A stretch of 64,000 bases of DNA, taken from positions 1,562,001-1,626,000 of the forward strand of contig CP063375.1 in NCBI GenBank assembly GCA_022813675.1, read 5' to 3'. Both the position numbers and the translations under genes were made by a program. The notes under the pieces were generated by a model. It worked only from the letters and a program-made list of their open reading frames with translations. It did not search any database and was not told the origin of the DNA. Below, piece by piece: positions 44,401 through 52,288 of the stretch. Origin of the DNA: Deferribacteraceae bacterium V6Fe1. Its GTDB lineage: Bacteria > Chrysiogenota > Deferribacteres > Deferribacterales > Deferrivibrionaceae. Position 1 is the first letter of the stretch; every line of letters starts with the position of its first letter.

Positions 44401-44595
44401 GGCGGAGCCGAATGTGTCAAAATATTGAAGGGCTTGAACCCTGACTTACTGTGTATTGTGAGCTCCGGTTATTCCGATGATCCTGTCCTTGCCAATTTTA
44501 GAGAGTATGGATTTGATGCTGTCTTGGCAAAACCTTATACGCTGGAATCACTTAAAAAGCTGTTGTGCCGGCTTACAAAAAGGTGTGAAGAGTAA
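41467..44595 (+). CDS. membrane hybrid histidine kinase with Cache and PAS domains
   Basis: Sensor of 1042 residues. A membrane helix (about 12-36) precedes a long extracytoplasmic region with two Cache-type segments (DGRGYTFILDLNGNEI and GYIFIFDFDGKYLAHI, each followed by WIVGTGEY or WVICAGLFEDEV). A second helix lies near 350-372. Two PAS-like domains (about 425-670) follow. The kinase core has HisKA H684 in GGIAHNFNN, ATPase boxes NALHAID, EDNGSGI and GTGLGLSSS. The C-terminal receiver has D971 in AVLDLT. The ligand is unknown; Cache_2-type domains often bind carboxylates. No DNA-binding partner is adjacent. ATG 41467 fits the promoter better than TTG 41461. Confidence 0.9.
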   Translation: MKFNKKISFISYLIRYFIIILSLASIVVMVSLILFSNYQFKENIESTKSDYLEYQKKITKSKVMDVIENINFAVSKSSSKAKKIVKYQTDMSVEVAKNIYQKNIGLYGPEVVKQIIKESLREIRYNDGRGYTFILDLNGNEILNGDRTELEGKNLLRYPDQKVVKVVQDMIKIAKKDGEGFYTYKWTKPGKEGGDFTKISYVKLIPELGWIVGTGEYLEDIIEDAKKDVLAKAGNIRFGKSGYIFIFDFDGKYLAHIKSELIGKSRFWYVDKNGVNVGEELLKLSLMPDGGFLSYYWLRGQDEYAKKIAYAKAYPEWKWVICAGLFEDEVSEIINNKSVEFNESLSRQLFFILFIVLSILSLFYVFTYFYARLLRKDKNKILSLIQDNAEINTLNFKFSEFENIAEQIIKYKSEIHEMKELLFKKNEEYKNLIEFLPLPVTITADEKFVFINKEAEKLLNIKKEDVEKYSPDFFVYSDKSCYKALINSKENIVNRTLFVRNLNGDIIEVDVTSAKVIYEGMNASLCIFKDISEIKNAYEQIKKDKELIYNVLENISDAVIVMGKDYNITMLNSYAKELSSNNNCQYFYDCFKIYEDEKMMSEQIVKSAYSDEDLSWILGKTFLLKGKHELIVSISLSRIYNNSGGVDTVVAVLRDLTEVINNERTINQISRIESLGQLAGGIAHNFNNVLAAVLNSMEIIKLQLNDKPELLSLIGDVKETVNKAKSITNQLITFSKGGEPVKANFNINKTVSEVLKVVLSGQSVITKINLYYKPLFVFGDEGQISQVIQNILINALHAIDKENGIVRVFTRYSEFKKDTLVGDIFVKKGRYAEIVIEDNGSGIDDKIKDKIFDAYFTTKQNGTGLGLSSSLSIINKHNGFITFKSKVNIGTTFILYLPISESEGLYDVELKEDLFVAFNGILIMDDEKVVRNSLAIMLKDFSKRIFQSSDGNEAISILEKNKDIIDVAVLDLTIPGKMGGAECVKILKGLNPDLLCIVSSGYSDDPVLANFREYGFDAVLAKPYTLESLKKLLCRLTKRCEE

Positions 44596-44633
44596 GTATT
44601 TTCATACGGTTAAAAGATTTAAATTATAATTTT

Positions 44634-44987
44634 CTAAACTTTTGCGGGACGTCCGTCTTTATCCAAATTAACAAACGTAATTTGTGTGGAAAAAGCATGG
44701 AACTCTTTTGCTCCTGCCGCAGGTGGCCGTGCAAATACGTTGACCTCGTAAACAACGGAGCTTTTACCTTTTTTAATATTTCTGATATCAAATTTTAAAA
44801 TACTCCCGTTTTCGACCCTTTTTTTGAAATCGATATCGTTCATTGCGACAGTTACAAATGTGGCGTTGGGAAAGTCCAAGGTAGCAGCCATCCAAGCAAA
44901 TTCATCAATCCATTTAAGCATTACCCCGCCAAAAAGGTAACCGTGATGATTGAGATGCTCCGGTCTGACAAGCGCATAAGTTTCCAT
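44634..44987 (-). CDS. acyl-CoA thioesterase, hotdog fold
   Basis: Hotdog-fold thioesterase of the YciA/acyl-CoA thioesterase group, 117 residues. It has the N-terminal LVRPEHLNHHGYLFGGVMLKWIDEFAWMAA with the catalytic Asp/Glu region, VTVAMNDIDFKKRVENG, and VYEVNVFARPP. It would hydrolyse acyl-CoA and release free CoA, fitting the neighbouring fatty-acid genes. It lies 3 bases after the P-loop kinase gene on the same strand, and converges on the histidine kinase gene with no clear terminator between them. Confidence 0.85.
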   Translation of the reverse strand: METYALVRPEHLNHHGYLFGGVMLKWIDEFAWMAATLDFPNATFVTVAMNDIDFKKRVENGSILKFDIRNIKKGKSSVVYEVNVFARPPAAGAKEFHAFSTQITFVNLDKDGRPAKV

Positions 44988-44990
44988 ATT

Positions 44991-45488
44991 TCAACCTTTA
45001 TCGTTAAAATTGACTACAAAATCTTCAAGTTTTTGAATGGTGCCATTATTTTCGATTATCAGGTCACACCTGTTTCTTAAAAGCACTATTTCACTTTCTG
45101 CAGGGTGGTCTTCAATAAAAGCAAGCCCAAGTTTTTCAGCCCTTTTCCTTCTTATTTCAGTATCTGCTTCGATATATATTGTAAAAAAACCGCTTTTTTG
45201 AACAGCTTCAAATTCTATTACCTTTCTCACATCATCACAAAACAGGTTATTTTTAGTTTGGCTTGCCCTTTTTATAAAATCTTTTACAAAATAGTCTTTT
45301 CCAAAGTATTTTCTTACGGCTTCCCCCATATCTTGCATAAAGCCCCTATTTTTGGGTACCCCCAGTAAATCGTTAATCTGATATAGTTTGTCGATAAACT
45401 TTATCTCAATCCCACCGTATTTTTTAATAAAAAGCTCTTTTAAGGTCGTCTTGCCCGCACACTGCTTGCCGGTTATTGCAATTTTCAT
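44991..45488 (-). CDS. P-loop kinase, dephospho-CoA kinase/nucleotide-kinase-like
   Basis: Small P-loop kinase of 165 residues. The Walker A is ITGKQCAGKTTLKE (residues 4-17), with CDDVRKVIEFEAVQ and the lid-like RRKRAEKLGLAFIEDHPAE. The form resembles dephospho-CoA kinase or a nucleoside monophosphate kinase, but the substrate cannot be fixed and the length is shorter than CoaE (about 200). It forms a tight pair with the thioesterase gene. AGGAGATATT precedes the ATG. Confidence 0.7.
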   Translation of the reverse strand: MKIAITGKQCAGKTTLKELFIKKYGGIEIKFIDKLYQINDLLGVPKNRGFMQDMGEAVRKYFGKDYFVKDFIKRASQTKNNLFCDDVRKVIEFEAVQKSGFFTIYIEADTEIRRKRAEKLGLAFIEDHPAESEIVLLRNRCDLIIENNGTIQKLEDFVVNFNDKG

Positions 45489-45616
45489 AATATCTCCTAT
45501 GTAAGTGAAATTATACTATAAAAGTATAAAAAATAAAATCAATTGTTGCAATTTAATCTAATACTGCTAATGTATTTCAAAAGGGTTAGAAATGCCCAAA
45601 AATAATGAGGTGATGT

Positions 45617-46042
45617 ATGTCAGTACAAAAAGATTCAAAAATTAAATTTCACTATTCTGTGACAATTGAGGATGGAACTGTTGTTGATTCAACGATAGAT
45701 GAAAATCCGTTGGAAGTGCAGCTTGGTAACAATGAACTTTTACCAAAGCTTGAAGAAGGTCTTATAGGTATGAACAAAGGTGATGAAAAAACAATTACTC
45801 TTGCTCCTGAGGATGCATTTGGTCCTGTTATGGATGAGGCAATTACCGATATTCCAAGAGGTAATATCGAGCTTGACGAATCTGTTCAGGAAGGGATGTT
45901 TATCGACCTTAGCGATGAAAAGGATCAGATGTACAGAGGTTTGGTTAAAGAATTAAATGATGAGTTTGTAAAAATAGACTTTAATCATCCTTTGGCTGGA
46001 AAAACACTTACTTTTAGTGTTAAAGTTGAGGAAATTTTATAA
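45617..46042 (+). CDS. slyD: FKBP-type peptidyl-prolyl isomerase, SlyD-like
   Basis: Peptidyl-prolyl cis-trans isomerase and chaperone, 141 residues. FKBP strands IKFHYSVTIEDGTVVDST, LEVQLGNNELLPKLEEGLIGMNKGDEKTI and the insert-in-flap domain (EDAFGPVMDEAITDIPR ... MYRGLVKELND) are present, followed by DFNHPLAGKTLTF, the SlyD-type signature. It lacks the metal-binding His-rich tail of E. coli SlyD. GAGGTGATGT precedes the ATG. Its terminator lies inside an opposing small gene. Confidence 0.92.
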   Translation: MSVQKDSKIKFHYSVTIEDGTVVDSTIDENPLEVQLGNNELLPKLEEGLIGMNKGDEKTITLAPEDAFGPVMDEAITDIPRGNIELDESVQEGMFIDLSDEKDQMYRGLVKELNDEFVKIDFNHPLAGKTLTFSVKVEEIL

Positions 46043-46177
46043 TTTTTTAGGCTTGTTATTTGAACAGCTACAAGAGGCTCCGCACCCGCAGGAGCCTTTT
46101 TTTGTTTTATTAATTATCAAAATAAAAAATACAAACAATAAGAAAGTAACTGAAAATATAAGTATAAAGTATTTCAT
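46037..46177 (-). CDS. 46-residue Cys-rich membrane protein, minimal NqrM-like
   Basis: Too short for usual gene calling. The ATG (46177) directly abuts the nqrF stop, with GGAAG upstream, making it the last gene of the nqr operon. Residues 2-22 form one membrane helix (FILIFSVTFLLFVFFILII). After KTKKG comes SCGCGASCSCS with four cysteines (C30, C32, C36, C38), then NNKPKKL. NqrM, the Na+-NQR maturation protein, is also encoded after nqrF and has one helix, then a GSCGG segment and further cysteines. It is usually longer (about 60-85 residues). So this may be a shortened NqrM or another small metal-binding protein. It overlaps slyD by 6 bases. Confidence 0.72.
   Translation of the reverse strand: MKYFILIFSVTFLLFVFFILIINKTKKGSCGCGASCSCSNNKPKKL
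46075..46103 (+). terminator. intrinsic terminator of slyD, inside the opposing small gene
   Basis: Stem AGGCTCC / GGAGCCT with a 9-base loop, followed by seven T. It lies in the Cys/Gly codons of the 46-residue minus-strand gene, so one sequence serves as coding DNA and as terminator. Confidence 0.88.
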
Positions 46178-47404
46178 TTAACTTCCAAAATCATCAAATC
46201 TTATGTTCTCCTTTTCTACACCCAGACTGTCAAGCATATTTAATACCGAGTCAAGCATCATAGGTGGTCCGCAAAGATAGTATTCCACGTCTTCGGGAGC
46301 AGGGTGGTTTTTGAGGTAATTTTCATACACAACTGTATGTATAAAACCGGTATAACCTGTCCAGTTGTCTTCAGGCAATGGTTGGCTCAATGCAACATTC
46401 CATGTAAAATTATCATACTTTTCAGCTAAATTATCAAAATCTTCCTGATAAAATATCTCTTTTAAACTTCTTGCTCCATACCAAAAACTTATCTTTCTTT
46501 TGGAGTTAAGCCTGAGCAGTTGGTCAAAAATAATAGATCTCAATGGTGCCATACCAGCCCCGCCACCTATGAAAACCATTTCCGCATCAGTATCGGAAGC
46601 TTTAAATTCACCGAATGGTCCCATTATCATAACCTTATCACCGGGCTTTCTGCTAAAAATATACGATGAACCTTTTCCTGGTGGGATAGTGCAGTCATAT
46701 AAAGGTGGGGTGGCTATCCTTACATTTAGTTTAATAATACCTTTTTCAAGCGGATAATTTGCCATTGAATAGGCTCTGATTACTTCCTCATCAACCTTTG
46801 ATTTAAGACTTAAAAGGCCGGTATCTTGCCAATCTTTGATATATTGTTCCCCAATATCAAAATCTTTAAAATCCACCTCATAAGGCGGAACTATAATCTG
46901 AATGTAGCCGCCAGCTTCAAAGTCAAGGTCAACCCCTTCCGGGAGCTTTAACGTAAATTCTTTTATAAATGTTGCAACATTGTCATTGGATATAACTTCA
47001 CATTCCATCTTTTTGGCACTAAATATTTCAGGCGGAAGTTCTATTCTCAGATCTTTTTTTACCGGCAGCTGACAAGAAAGTCTGTACCCTTCTTTTGCTT
47101 GCTTTTTATTGATATGAGATTTTTCAGTAGGTAAAAGTTTTTGCTCTTTATCCAATACTTTTACTTTACACTGACCGCAAGAGCCACCGCCACCACAAGC
47201 TGATGAAACAAAAATCTGATTATTTGCCAGCGCATTAAGAAGTTTTTCCCCGGGATTGACTATTATTGGATTTGTTTCATCGTTATTTACGATTATTTTC
47301 AACTTCCCCTGCGGGACAAGTCTTCTCTTAGATTCTATGATAAAACCAACAAGAATTAAGATAATTAGAGTAAAAAATACAACACCCAAAACTATTACTG
47401 TCAT
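46178..47404 (-). CDS. nqrF: Na+-translocating NADH-quinone reductase subunit F
   Basis: NADH-oxidising entry subunit of Na+-NQR, 408 residues. Order: N-terminal membrane helix (about 3-23), 2Fe-2S ferredoxin domain with C70, C76, C79 and C111, the same numbering as the well-studied Vibrio protein, FAD domain with RAYSMANYP, and NADH-binding domain with [14 protein letters not shown] and [10 protein letters not shown] near the C-terminus. It passes electrons from NADH through FAD and 2Fe-2S to the membrane. It is the last large gene of the nqrABCDEF operon, 12 bases after nqrE. Confidence 0.96.
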   Translation of the reverse strand: MTVIVLGVVFFTLIILILVGFIIESKRRLVPQGKLKIIVNNDETNPIIVNPGEKLLNALANNQIFVSSACGGGGSCGQCKVKVLDKEQKLLPTEKSHINKKQAKEGYRLSCQLPVKKDLRIELPPEIFSAKKMECEVISNDNVATFIKEFTLKLPEGVDLDFEAGGYIQIIVPPYEVDFKDFDIGEQYIKDWQDTGLLSLKSKVDEEVIRAYSMANYPLEKGIIKLNVRIATPPLYDCTIPPGKGSSYIFSRKPGDKVMIMGPFGEFKASDTDAEMVFIGGGAGMAPLRSIIFDQLLRLNSKRKISFWYGARSLKEIFYQEDFDNLAEKYDNFTWNVALSQPLPEDNWTGYTGFIHTVVYENYLKNHPAPEDVEYYLCGPPMMLDSVLNMLDSLGVEKENIRFDDFGS

Positions 47405-47416
47405 TAAAACTCCCGA

Positions 47417-48028
47417 TTAAAGTTTAATTCCTGAGAATAACATAAAAGCGATTGCCATAATTCCGGCCATTATAAATGTAATACCTATCCCGTCCAATCC
47501 TTTTGGGACGTCGGAATACTTCATTTTTTCTCTTATCCCAGCCAATGTTACAATCGCAAGCGCCCATCCAACCCCTGAGCCCAGACCGTAAACAACACTT
47601 TCGCCAAAGTTATAATTTCTTTGTACCATAAAAAGTGTACCACCCAAAATAGCACAGTTTACAGTTATGAGCGGGAGAAATATTCCAAGCGCGTTGTATA
47701 AAGCAGGCATAAATTTATCAAGAAACATTTCAAGCACTTGCACCAATGCAGCAATAACACCTATATAGGTAACAAGCCCGATAAACGTAAGGTCTACATT
47801 TTCAAATCCCAACCAAGACAATGCGCCTTCTCTTAATATGTGTTGATATATGAGGTTGTTAACAGGTACTGTTATTGTCTGTACAACTATTACCGCAATA
47901 CCAAGCCCTTTTGCTGTCTCAATTTGCTTGGAAACAGCCAAGAAAGTACACATCCCTAAGAAAAAGGCTAATGCCATATTTTCTACGAATACAGACTTAA
48001 CAAAGAGGCTTAAATAAGCTTCAACCAT
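47417..48028 (-). CDS. nqrE: Na+-translocating NADH-quinone reductase subunit E
   Basis: Integral membrane subunit of 203 residues, about six helices, homologous to RnfA. It has [29 protein letters not shown] and [24 protein letters not shown], whose cysteines contribute to the intramembrane Fe-S cluster formed with NqrD. The C-terminal [20 protein letters not shown] matches the family. The start overlaps the nqrD stop by one base (TAATG). Confidence 0.95.
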   Translation of the reverse strand: MVEAYLSLFVKSVFVENMALAFFLGMCTFLAVSKQIETAKGLGIAVIVVQTITVPVNNLIYQHILREGALSWLGFENVDLTFIGLVTYIGVIAALVQVLEMFLDKFMPALYNALGIFLPLITVNCAILGGTLFMVQRNYNFGESVVYGLGSGVGWALAIVTLAGIREKMKYSDVPKGLDGIGITFIMAGIMAIAFMLFSGIKL

Positions 48029-48636
48029 TATTTTTCTTCCTTAATAAGTAGTTTTACGCCCCATATAATAAGTCCTATGAGGAAAAAGGCACTTGGTGCA
48101 AGCAAAAAAAGACCGTTAGGAGTATACCATCCGCCATTGTTAACTGTAGTTAATACTTCTACACCAAAAAGTTTTCCTGAGCCTACAATTTCCCTGAAAA
48201 AACCTACAATGATTAAAATAAGCCCATATCCTATACCATTTCCAAGGCCGTCAAGTAGGCTGTCGATAGGTTTATTTTTTAATGCGAATGCTTCCGCTCT
48301 GCCCATTAAGATGCAGTTGGTGATTATAAGTCCTACAAAAACAGATAGCTGTTTGCTAATGTCATACATATATGCCTTTATAACCTGGTCAGCTACAATT
48401 ACAAGCGATGCAATTACAGTCATTTCAACGATTATCCGAATACTTGGCGGGATAAAGTTTCTGATTGCACTTATGGCAAAATTTGAAATACTTAATACAG
48501 CCGTAACGGATAAGGCCATTACTACAGAAGTTTTTAGGTTTGAAGTAACAGCAAGGGCGGAGCATATCCCTAAAATCTGAACAGCTATAGGATTATTTTT
48601 AAAAATAGGGTCAAAAAATAGATTAATTCTTTTCAA
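48028..48636 (-). CDS. nqrD: Na+-translocating NADH-quinone reductase subunit D
   Basis: Integral membrane subunit of about 202 residues, homologous to RnfE, pairing with NqrE. Signatures: [20 protein letters not shown] near the N-terminus, [20 protein letters not shown] and [19 protein letters not shown] near the end. I chose TTG 48636 because AAGGAG lies 7 bases upstream and [12 protein letters not shown] gives the usual N-terminus; an ATG at 48657 in the same frame is the alternative. Either way it overlaps the nqrC end. Confidence 0.93.
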   Translation of the reverse strand: MKRINLFFDPIFKNNPIAVQILGICSALAVTSNLKTSVVMALSVTAVLSISNFAISAIRNFIPPSIRIIVEMTVIASLVIVADQVIKAYMYDISKQLSVFVGLIITNCILMGRAEAFALKNKPIDSLLDGLGNGIGYGLILIIVGFFREIVGSGKLFGVEVLTTVNNGGWYTPNGLFLLAPSAFFLIGLIIWGVKLLIKEEK

Positions 48637-49405
48637 TTGGCAGCTCCTTATGCTCATTTAGGTATTTTAAAAGATAACCAAATCCTTTATCACCGAGCCA
48701 GAATCTTACAAATGAGTTAACCCCATTGGTAGTCATTGTAGCCCCGGAGAGGCCATCTATTTGATATTGCCAATCTTCACTATTTTTGTCTGGATTTCCT
48801 TTTATAACTTTAATTTTAAGGTTACCGTTTTTATCAAAGATTTTTTTGGATTTCCAAAGAGCTTTCCATTTAGGATTATCCACCTCTCCGCCAAGCCCAG
48901 GTGTTTCCTTTTGGTCATAAAAGGTTAGCCCTTTTATAGTGCTTCCATCCTTTTCTATGGCTATAAAACCATACATCGTTGACCATAACCCGTTACCATA
49001 AATCGGCAATACGATACAGTCCAAATTTCCATTTTCATAAAAGGCATAAAAGGGTATTTTAGCAGGTATACTCTTGAAACCCTCAAGTTCCCCGTCAAGT
49101 TTTATACTTGTATTGGGATTTTCGGATAATTTTTTGAAGTTTTTAAAATATTTACTTACATCATTTGCAACCTCAATATTTTTAGTATTTAGGTCGAAAT
49201 AAAATATTTTAATTTTTTTAAACTCTTCTTCAAGATTATTAATATCTTTTCCCGCTGCAATAAGGACATTTTTGTTCCTTTCAAGCTCCTCATTTTTTTG
49301 CTGAATAGGTTTTAGCAGCACGGCGGCCAATGATACGACAAAGGAGAAAAAGAGTGCCAAAATAAGTGCTGTAAGAAATATCTTTTTATTAGATTCTTGC
49401 TGCAT
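48623..49405 (-). CDS. nqrC: Na+-translocating NADH-quinone reductase subunit C
   Basis: Membrane-anchored periplasmic flavoprotein, 260 residues. One N-terminal helix (about 10-30) precedes the FMN domain. The covalent FMN site is [12 protein letters not shown] with T223, matching Vibrio T225. [20 protein letters not shown] and [15 protein letters not shown] are family motifs. FMN attachment needs an ApbE transferase, not found in this window. It overlaps nqrB by 17 bases. Homologous to RnfG. Confidence 0.95.
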   Translation of the reverse strand: MQQESNKKIFLTALILALFFSFVVSLAAVLLKPIQQKNEELERNKNVLIAAGKDINNLEEEFKKIKIFYFDLNTKNIEVANDVSKYFKNFKKLSENPNTSIKLDGELEGFKSIPAKIPFYAFYENGNLDCIVLPIYGNGLWSTMYGFIAIEKDGSTIKGLTFYDQKETPGLGGEVDNPKWKALWKSKKIFDKNGNLKIKVIKGNPDKNSEDWQYQIDGLSGATMTTNGVNSFVRFWLGDKGFGYLLKYLNEHKELPIEKN

Positions 49406-50594
49406 ATTTTTTTTCTCTTCTTTTTATATTTCCTTCTATCACAAAATGATCAATAAGTGGTGCCATAATATTTGCAAATAGTATTGCAAGCATAGCACCC
49501 TCTGGATATGCAGGGTTTACTATCCTTATAATTGCTGTTAATGCACCTATTAAGAAACCGTAATAGTACTTCCCCTTTTCAGTCATTGATGCCGATACGG
49601 GGTCGGTAGCCATGAAAACTACACCGAAAGCAAAGCCTCCTATGATAAGATGTGTGAGAGGGCTTAGCTGAAACATATAATTTGTATCACTTCCAATCAT
49701 ATAGAATACAGAAGATACGCCGAGTAGACCGATTACGGAGCTTAATATGATCCTCCATGAGCCAATCCCCGTATAAATTAATACAAATGCTCCAAACAAG
49801 CATGCAAGTGTCGATGTTTCCCCCATTGAGCCGGGGATGAATCCTAAAAAGGCATCAGTTAAACTATATGAAATGTTCCCTGTGGAAGCCATTTCAGCAA
49901 GAGGGGTTGCCTTTGATATTGAGTCAAGTCCAACCCATACCTTGTCACCTGACATTGAAGCAGGATAAGCGAAAAATAGCACTGCTCTTGAAAAAAGTGC
50001 GGGGTTTACAATATTTCTCCCCGTGCCGCCAAATACCTCTTTTCCTAAAACAAGCCCTATCGAGAGTGCAACACTTGCTTCCCACAATGGGACTGTTGGA
50101 GGCAGAATAAGAGGGTAGAGGAGAGAAGTTACAAGAAAAGCTTCCCCAATCTCATGTTTTCTTACTACGGCAAATAATAACTCCCAAGTGCCGCCGACTA
50201 TCAGTGTAATTATATATAGAGGGAAAAAGTAAAGACTACCAAGGAAAAAGTTGGAGCCAATACTTTTATAATCGTAAGGGATATTAAAAAACTCCATTAA
50301 AGTATGCCTAAAGCCGATGGCAGTCTTGCTATTGTCAAGGGCATAAGCAAGGTTTGCCTGATATCCGGTATTGTAAAGAGCCATAATAACACAAGGGATA
50401 AGAGCAACAACTACTGTTGTCATTACACGCTTGAGGTCTAAGCCGTCTCTAATATGTGTTTTACCTTTAGTTCTGTTAAGTGGAGTGAGGATAAAAGTGT
50501 CTATCATTTCAAAGACGGGGAAAAGGCCCTCAAACTTTCCACCTTTAACAAAATGTTTTTCAACCTTAGCAAAAAACTCGGCAAGTTTTTTCAT
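49389..50594 (-). CDS. nqrB: Na+-translocating NADH-quinone reductase subunit B
   Basis: Large membrane subunit with covalent FMN and the quinone/Na+ region, 401 residues and about ten helices. The FMN threonine is T230 in SISKATPLAEM (Vibrio T236). DGLDLKRVMTTVVVALIPC near the N-terminus, GGTGRNIVNPALFSRAVLFF and FMATDPVSASMTEKGKYYYG are characteristic. Homologous to RnfD. It follows nqrA by 15 bases. AGGAGAAT precedes the ATG. Confidence 0.95.
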   Translation of the reverse strand: MKKLAEFFAKVEKHFVKGGKFEGLFPVFEMIDTFILTPLNRTKGKTHIRDGLDLKRVMTTVVVALIPCVIMALYNTGYQANLAYALDNSKTAIGFRHTLMEFFNIPYDYKSIGSNFFLGSLYFFPLYIITLIVGGTWELLFAVVRKHEIGEAFLVTSLLYPLILPPTVPLWEASVALSIGLVLGKEVFGGTGRNIVNPALFSRAVLFFAYPASMSGDKVWVGLDSISKATPLAEMASTGNISYSLTDAFLGFIPGSMGETSTLACLFGAFVLIYTGIGSWRIILSSVIGLLGVSSVFYMIGSDTNYMFQLSPLTHLIIGGFAFGVVFMATDPVSASMTEKGKYYYGFLIGALTAIIRIVNPAYPEGAMLAILFANIMAPLIDHFVIEGNIKRREKKYAARI

Positions 50595-50609
50595 CTATTC
50601 TCCTAACTA

Positions 50610-51935
50610 TCAAAAAGCTTCATGGTAAATTGAATCCAATACATCTCTAAGAAGTTTTGAATAATCATTTTTGCCCGGACATACAAACGTGCAAAGTGCA
50701 AGGTCTTCTTCACCAAGCTCAAGACAGCCGAGCTTTTGTGCCATATCCGTATCACCTATGGAGAGATATCTCAAAAGATGTGTAATCTCTATGTCAAAAG
50801 GGAAAACTTTTTCATATGAGCCAACAGGAATTATGGGCCTTATGCTTCCATGCATTGATGTATCAAATGTAACATATTTATTTCCAAATATTTTTGATAA
50901 AAATACATTTTTAACGGAAAATACGTCAATACCCGGTAATGCCCATTCCATGAATTTTCTTTCTGTCATTTCATTTAAAATAGTAATTTGATAATCATAT
51001 CTGCCTAAAAACGGTTCATCTTTTGTAACTTTTCTGCCATATAAAATGTTGCCGGAAATGATTCTGATATCTTCATCCAAATCTCTATTAAGAATTTCGA
51101 GAATGTTGCTCCCCAAAGGAGCTTTTACAACAGTTATTTTTTGATTGGTTATGTCCGAAACAGCTATATATCTATAAGCTGATAATATATTTTTGCTAAA
51201 CAGTTTACCTATTGCAGCAACTTCCTGAAAGTCAATATACCATACACTCTTTTTTTCATTGACGGGGCATAGGTGATGGATATGCGTGCCAACAAGCCCG
51301 GCAGGATGATTGCCTAAAAATTTGACAATATTTAATTTTTCTGTCTCTGAAATATTCAGCTCAAATTTCTTGTCAACACATACGAAAACTTTTGATTTGG
51401 CAATATTGTTAATAATTTTTAAGCCTTCTATAAATTCATCTTTTATTAAAGAGATTACGCTGTTTGCATTGTATGCAAGAGGCCTTGTGTCCATGGCATT
51501 TACAAAAATTACATCAGGCAAATTTTTAGGGTCAGGCAACATGTCAAAAGGACGTTGTCTAAATGCAGAAAATAAACCGCTTTCAAGCAAAGTTTTTATT
51601 ATATTGTTTTTGTCAGCCTTAAAGTTAAACTCAAAATTGTTTTCTTCAACTTCAACACAGGCAGATAATATCTTCCTCTTTTCACCTCTGGTTACGCCTT
51701 TAAATGTGCCGTTTGCCAAAATGTTAAGTTTTAAATCTTCATTTTTCTTATCTTGGAGGAGAAAATCAAAAGGTGTGATTTTGCCGTTGTCATCCGCTAA
51801 AAGTTTTGGCTTAAATAACTTATAATCTTCAGTTGTAATACCGACAGATTTGGGGGTAATATTTTCAATATTACCATCATTATATTGGCAGAATAAGGGT
51901 AACCTTACCCCTTTTTTTATCTTTATTTCTTTCAT
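50610..51935 (-). CDS. nqrA: Na+-translocating NADH-quinone reductase subunit A
   Basis: Peripheral cytoplasmic subunit of Na+-NQR, 441 residues, RnfC-like fold without Fe-S motifs. It has IKKGVRLPL at the N-terminus, the FSAFRQRPFDMLPDPKNLPDVIFVNAMDTRPLA region, HPAGLVGTHIHHLCPV and the late YEKVFPFDIEITHLLRYLSIGD. It is the first gene of nqrABCDEF. The ribosome-binding site is weak (AAAGA), and a long leader with a perfect palindrome precedes it, which may limit its translation. Confidence 0.94.
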   Translation of the reverse strand: MKEIKIKKGVRLPLFCQYNDGNIENITPKSVGITTEDYKLFKPKLLADDNGKITPFDFLLQDKKNEDLKLNILANGTFKGVTRGEKRKILSACVEVEENNFEFNFKADKNNIIKTLLESGLFSAFRQRPFDMLPDPKNLPDVIFVNAMDTRPLAYNANSVISLIKDEFIEGLKIINNIAKSKVFVCVDKKFELNISETEKLNIVKFLGNHPAGLVGTHIHHLCPVNEKKSVWYIDFQEVAAIGKLFSKNILSAYRYIAVSDITNQKITVVKAPLGSNILEILNRDLDEDIRIISGNILYGRKVTKDEPFLGRYDYQITILNEMTERKFMEWALPGIDVFSVKNVFLSKIFGNKYVTFDTSMHGSIRPIIPVGSYEKVFPFDIEITHLLRYLSIGDTDMAQKLGCLELGEEDLALCTFVCPGKNDYSKLLRDVLDSIYHEAF

Positions 51936-51949
51936 TCTTTTGTCAGCCC

Positions 51950-51965
51950 TGATAAAATTTTATCA
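51950..51965. repeat. 16-bp perfect palindrome just before nqrA
   Basis: TGATAAAATTTTATCA, its own reverse complement, ends 14 bases before the nqrA ATG. A dimeric regulator site is possible. It does not match the FNR or Fur consensus. Confidence 0.6.
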
Positions 51966-52146
51966 CAAACAGCTCTAATTTTAAAATTCAATTTATTCTC
52001 CACATATTGTCTATATACAATTAAAACACAAAAAACAAAAAAGTCAACAAGGGGTTTTTTAGAAAAGTTTTAAATAAAAGGCAAGCAAAATTTTTAAATT
52101 GAACAAATTTTGTTGCATTTTGCCAAAAAGACATAAGTATCAAGCA

Positions 52147-52174
52147 ATTGTATATAAAATAATTTATTTGACAA
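52147..52174 (-). promoter_or_regulatory. promoter of the nqr operon
   Basis: On the minus strand: TTGTCA (52174-52169), 16-base spacer, TACAAT (52152-52147), start about 52140. It is the best-scoring site by eye in the region. Confidence 0.6.
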
Positions 52175-52288
52175 TAAGTTATACTAATTCTAAAGAAGCT
52201 GTTTTTGACATATTTTCCACAAAAAAATACCTAAAACAAAAAGAGTTAAGAGTTGGTGATTAAAATTTGTGCAAATTAAGATAATAGT

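Larger units (their letters stand above)
51936..52288. other. nqr leader and promoter region (no gene)
   Basis: This 353-base AT-rich gap separates the exporter operon end (minus) from nqrA (minus). I see no credible gene. It holds the predicted nqr promoter (52147-52174), a ~205-nt untranslated leader with self-complementary pieces such as AACAAAATTTGTT (52093-52120 region), and the palindrome at 51950-51965. No clear terminator for the exporter operon was found. Confidence 0.6.

Noticed and set aside
48077-48580. A 167-codon open frame antisense to nqrD
   Set aside because: It lies wholly inside nqrD and has no start signals; its composition is a mirror of membrane-helix codons.
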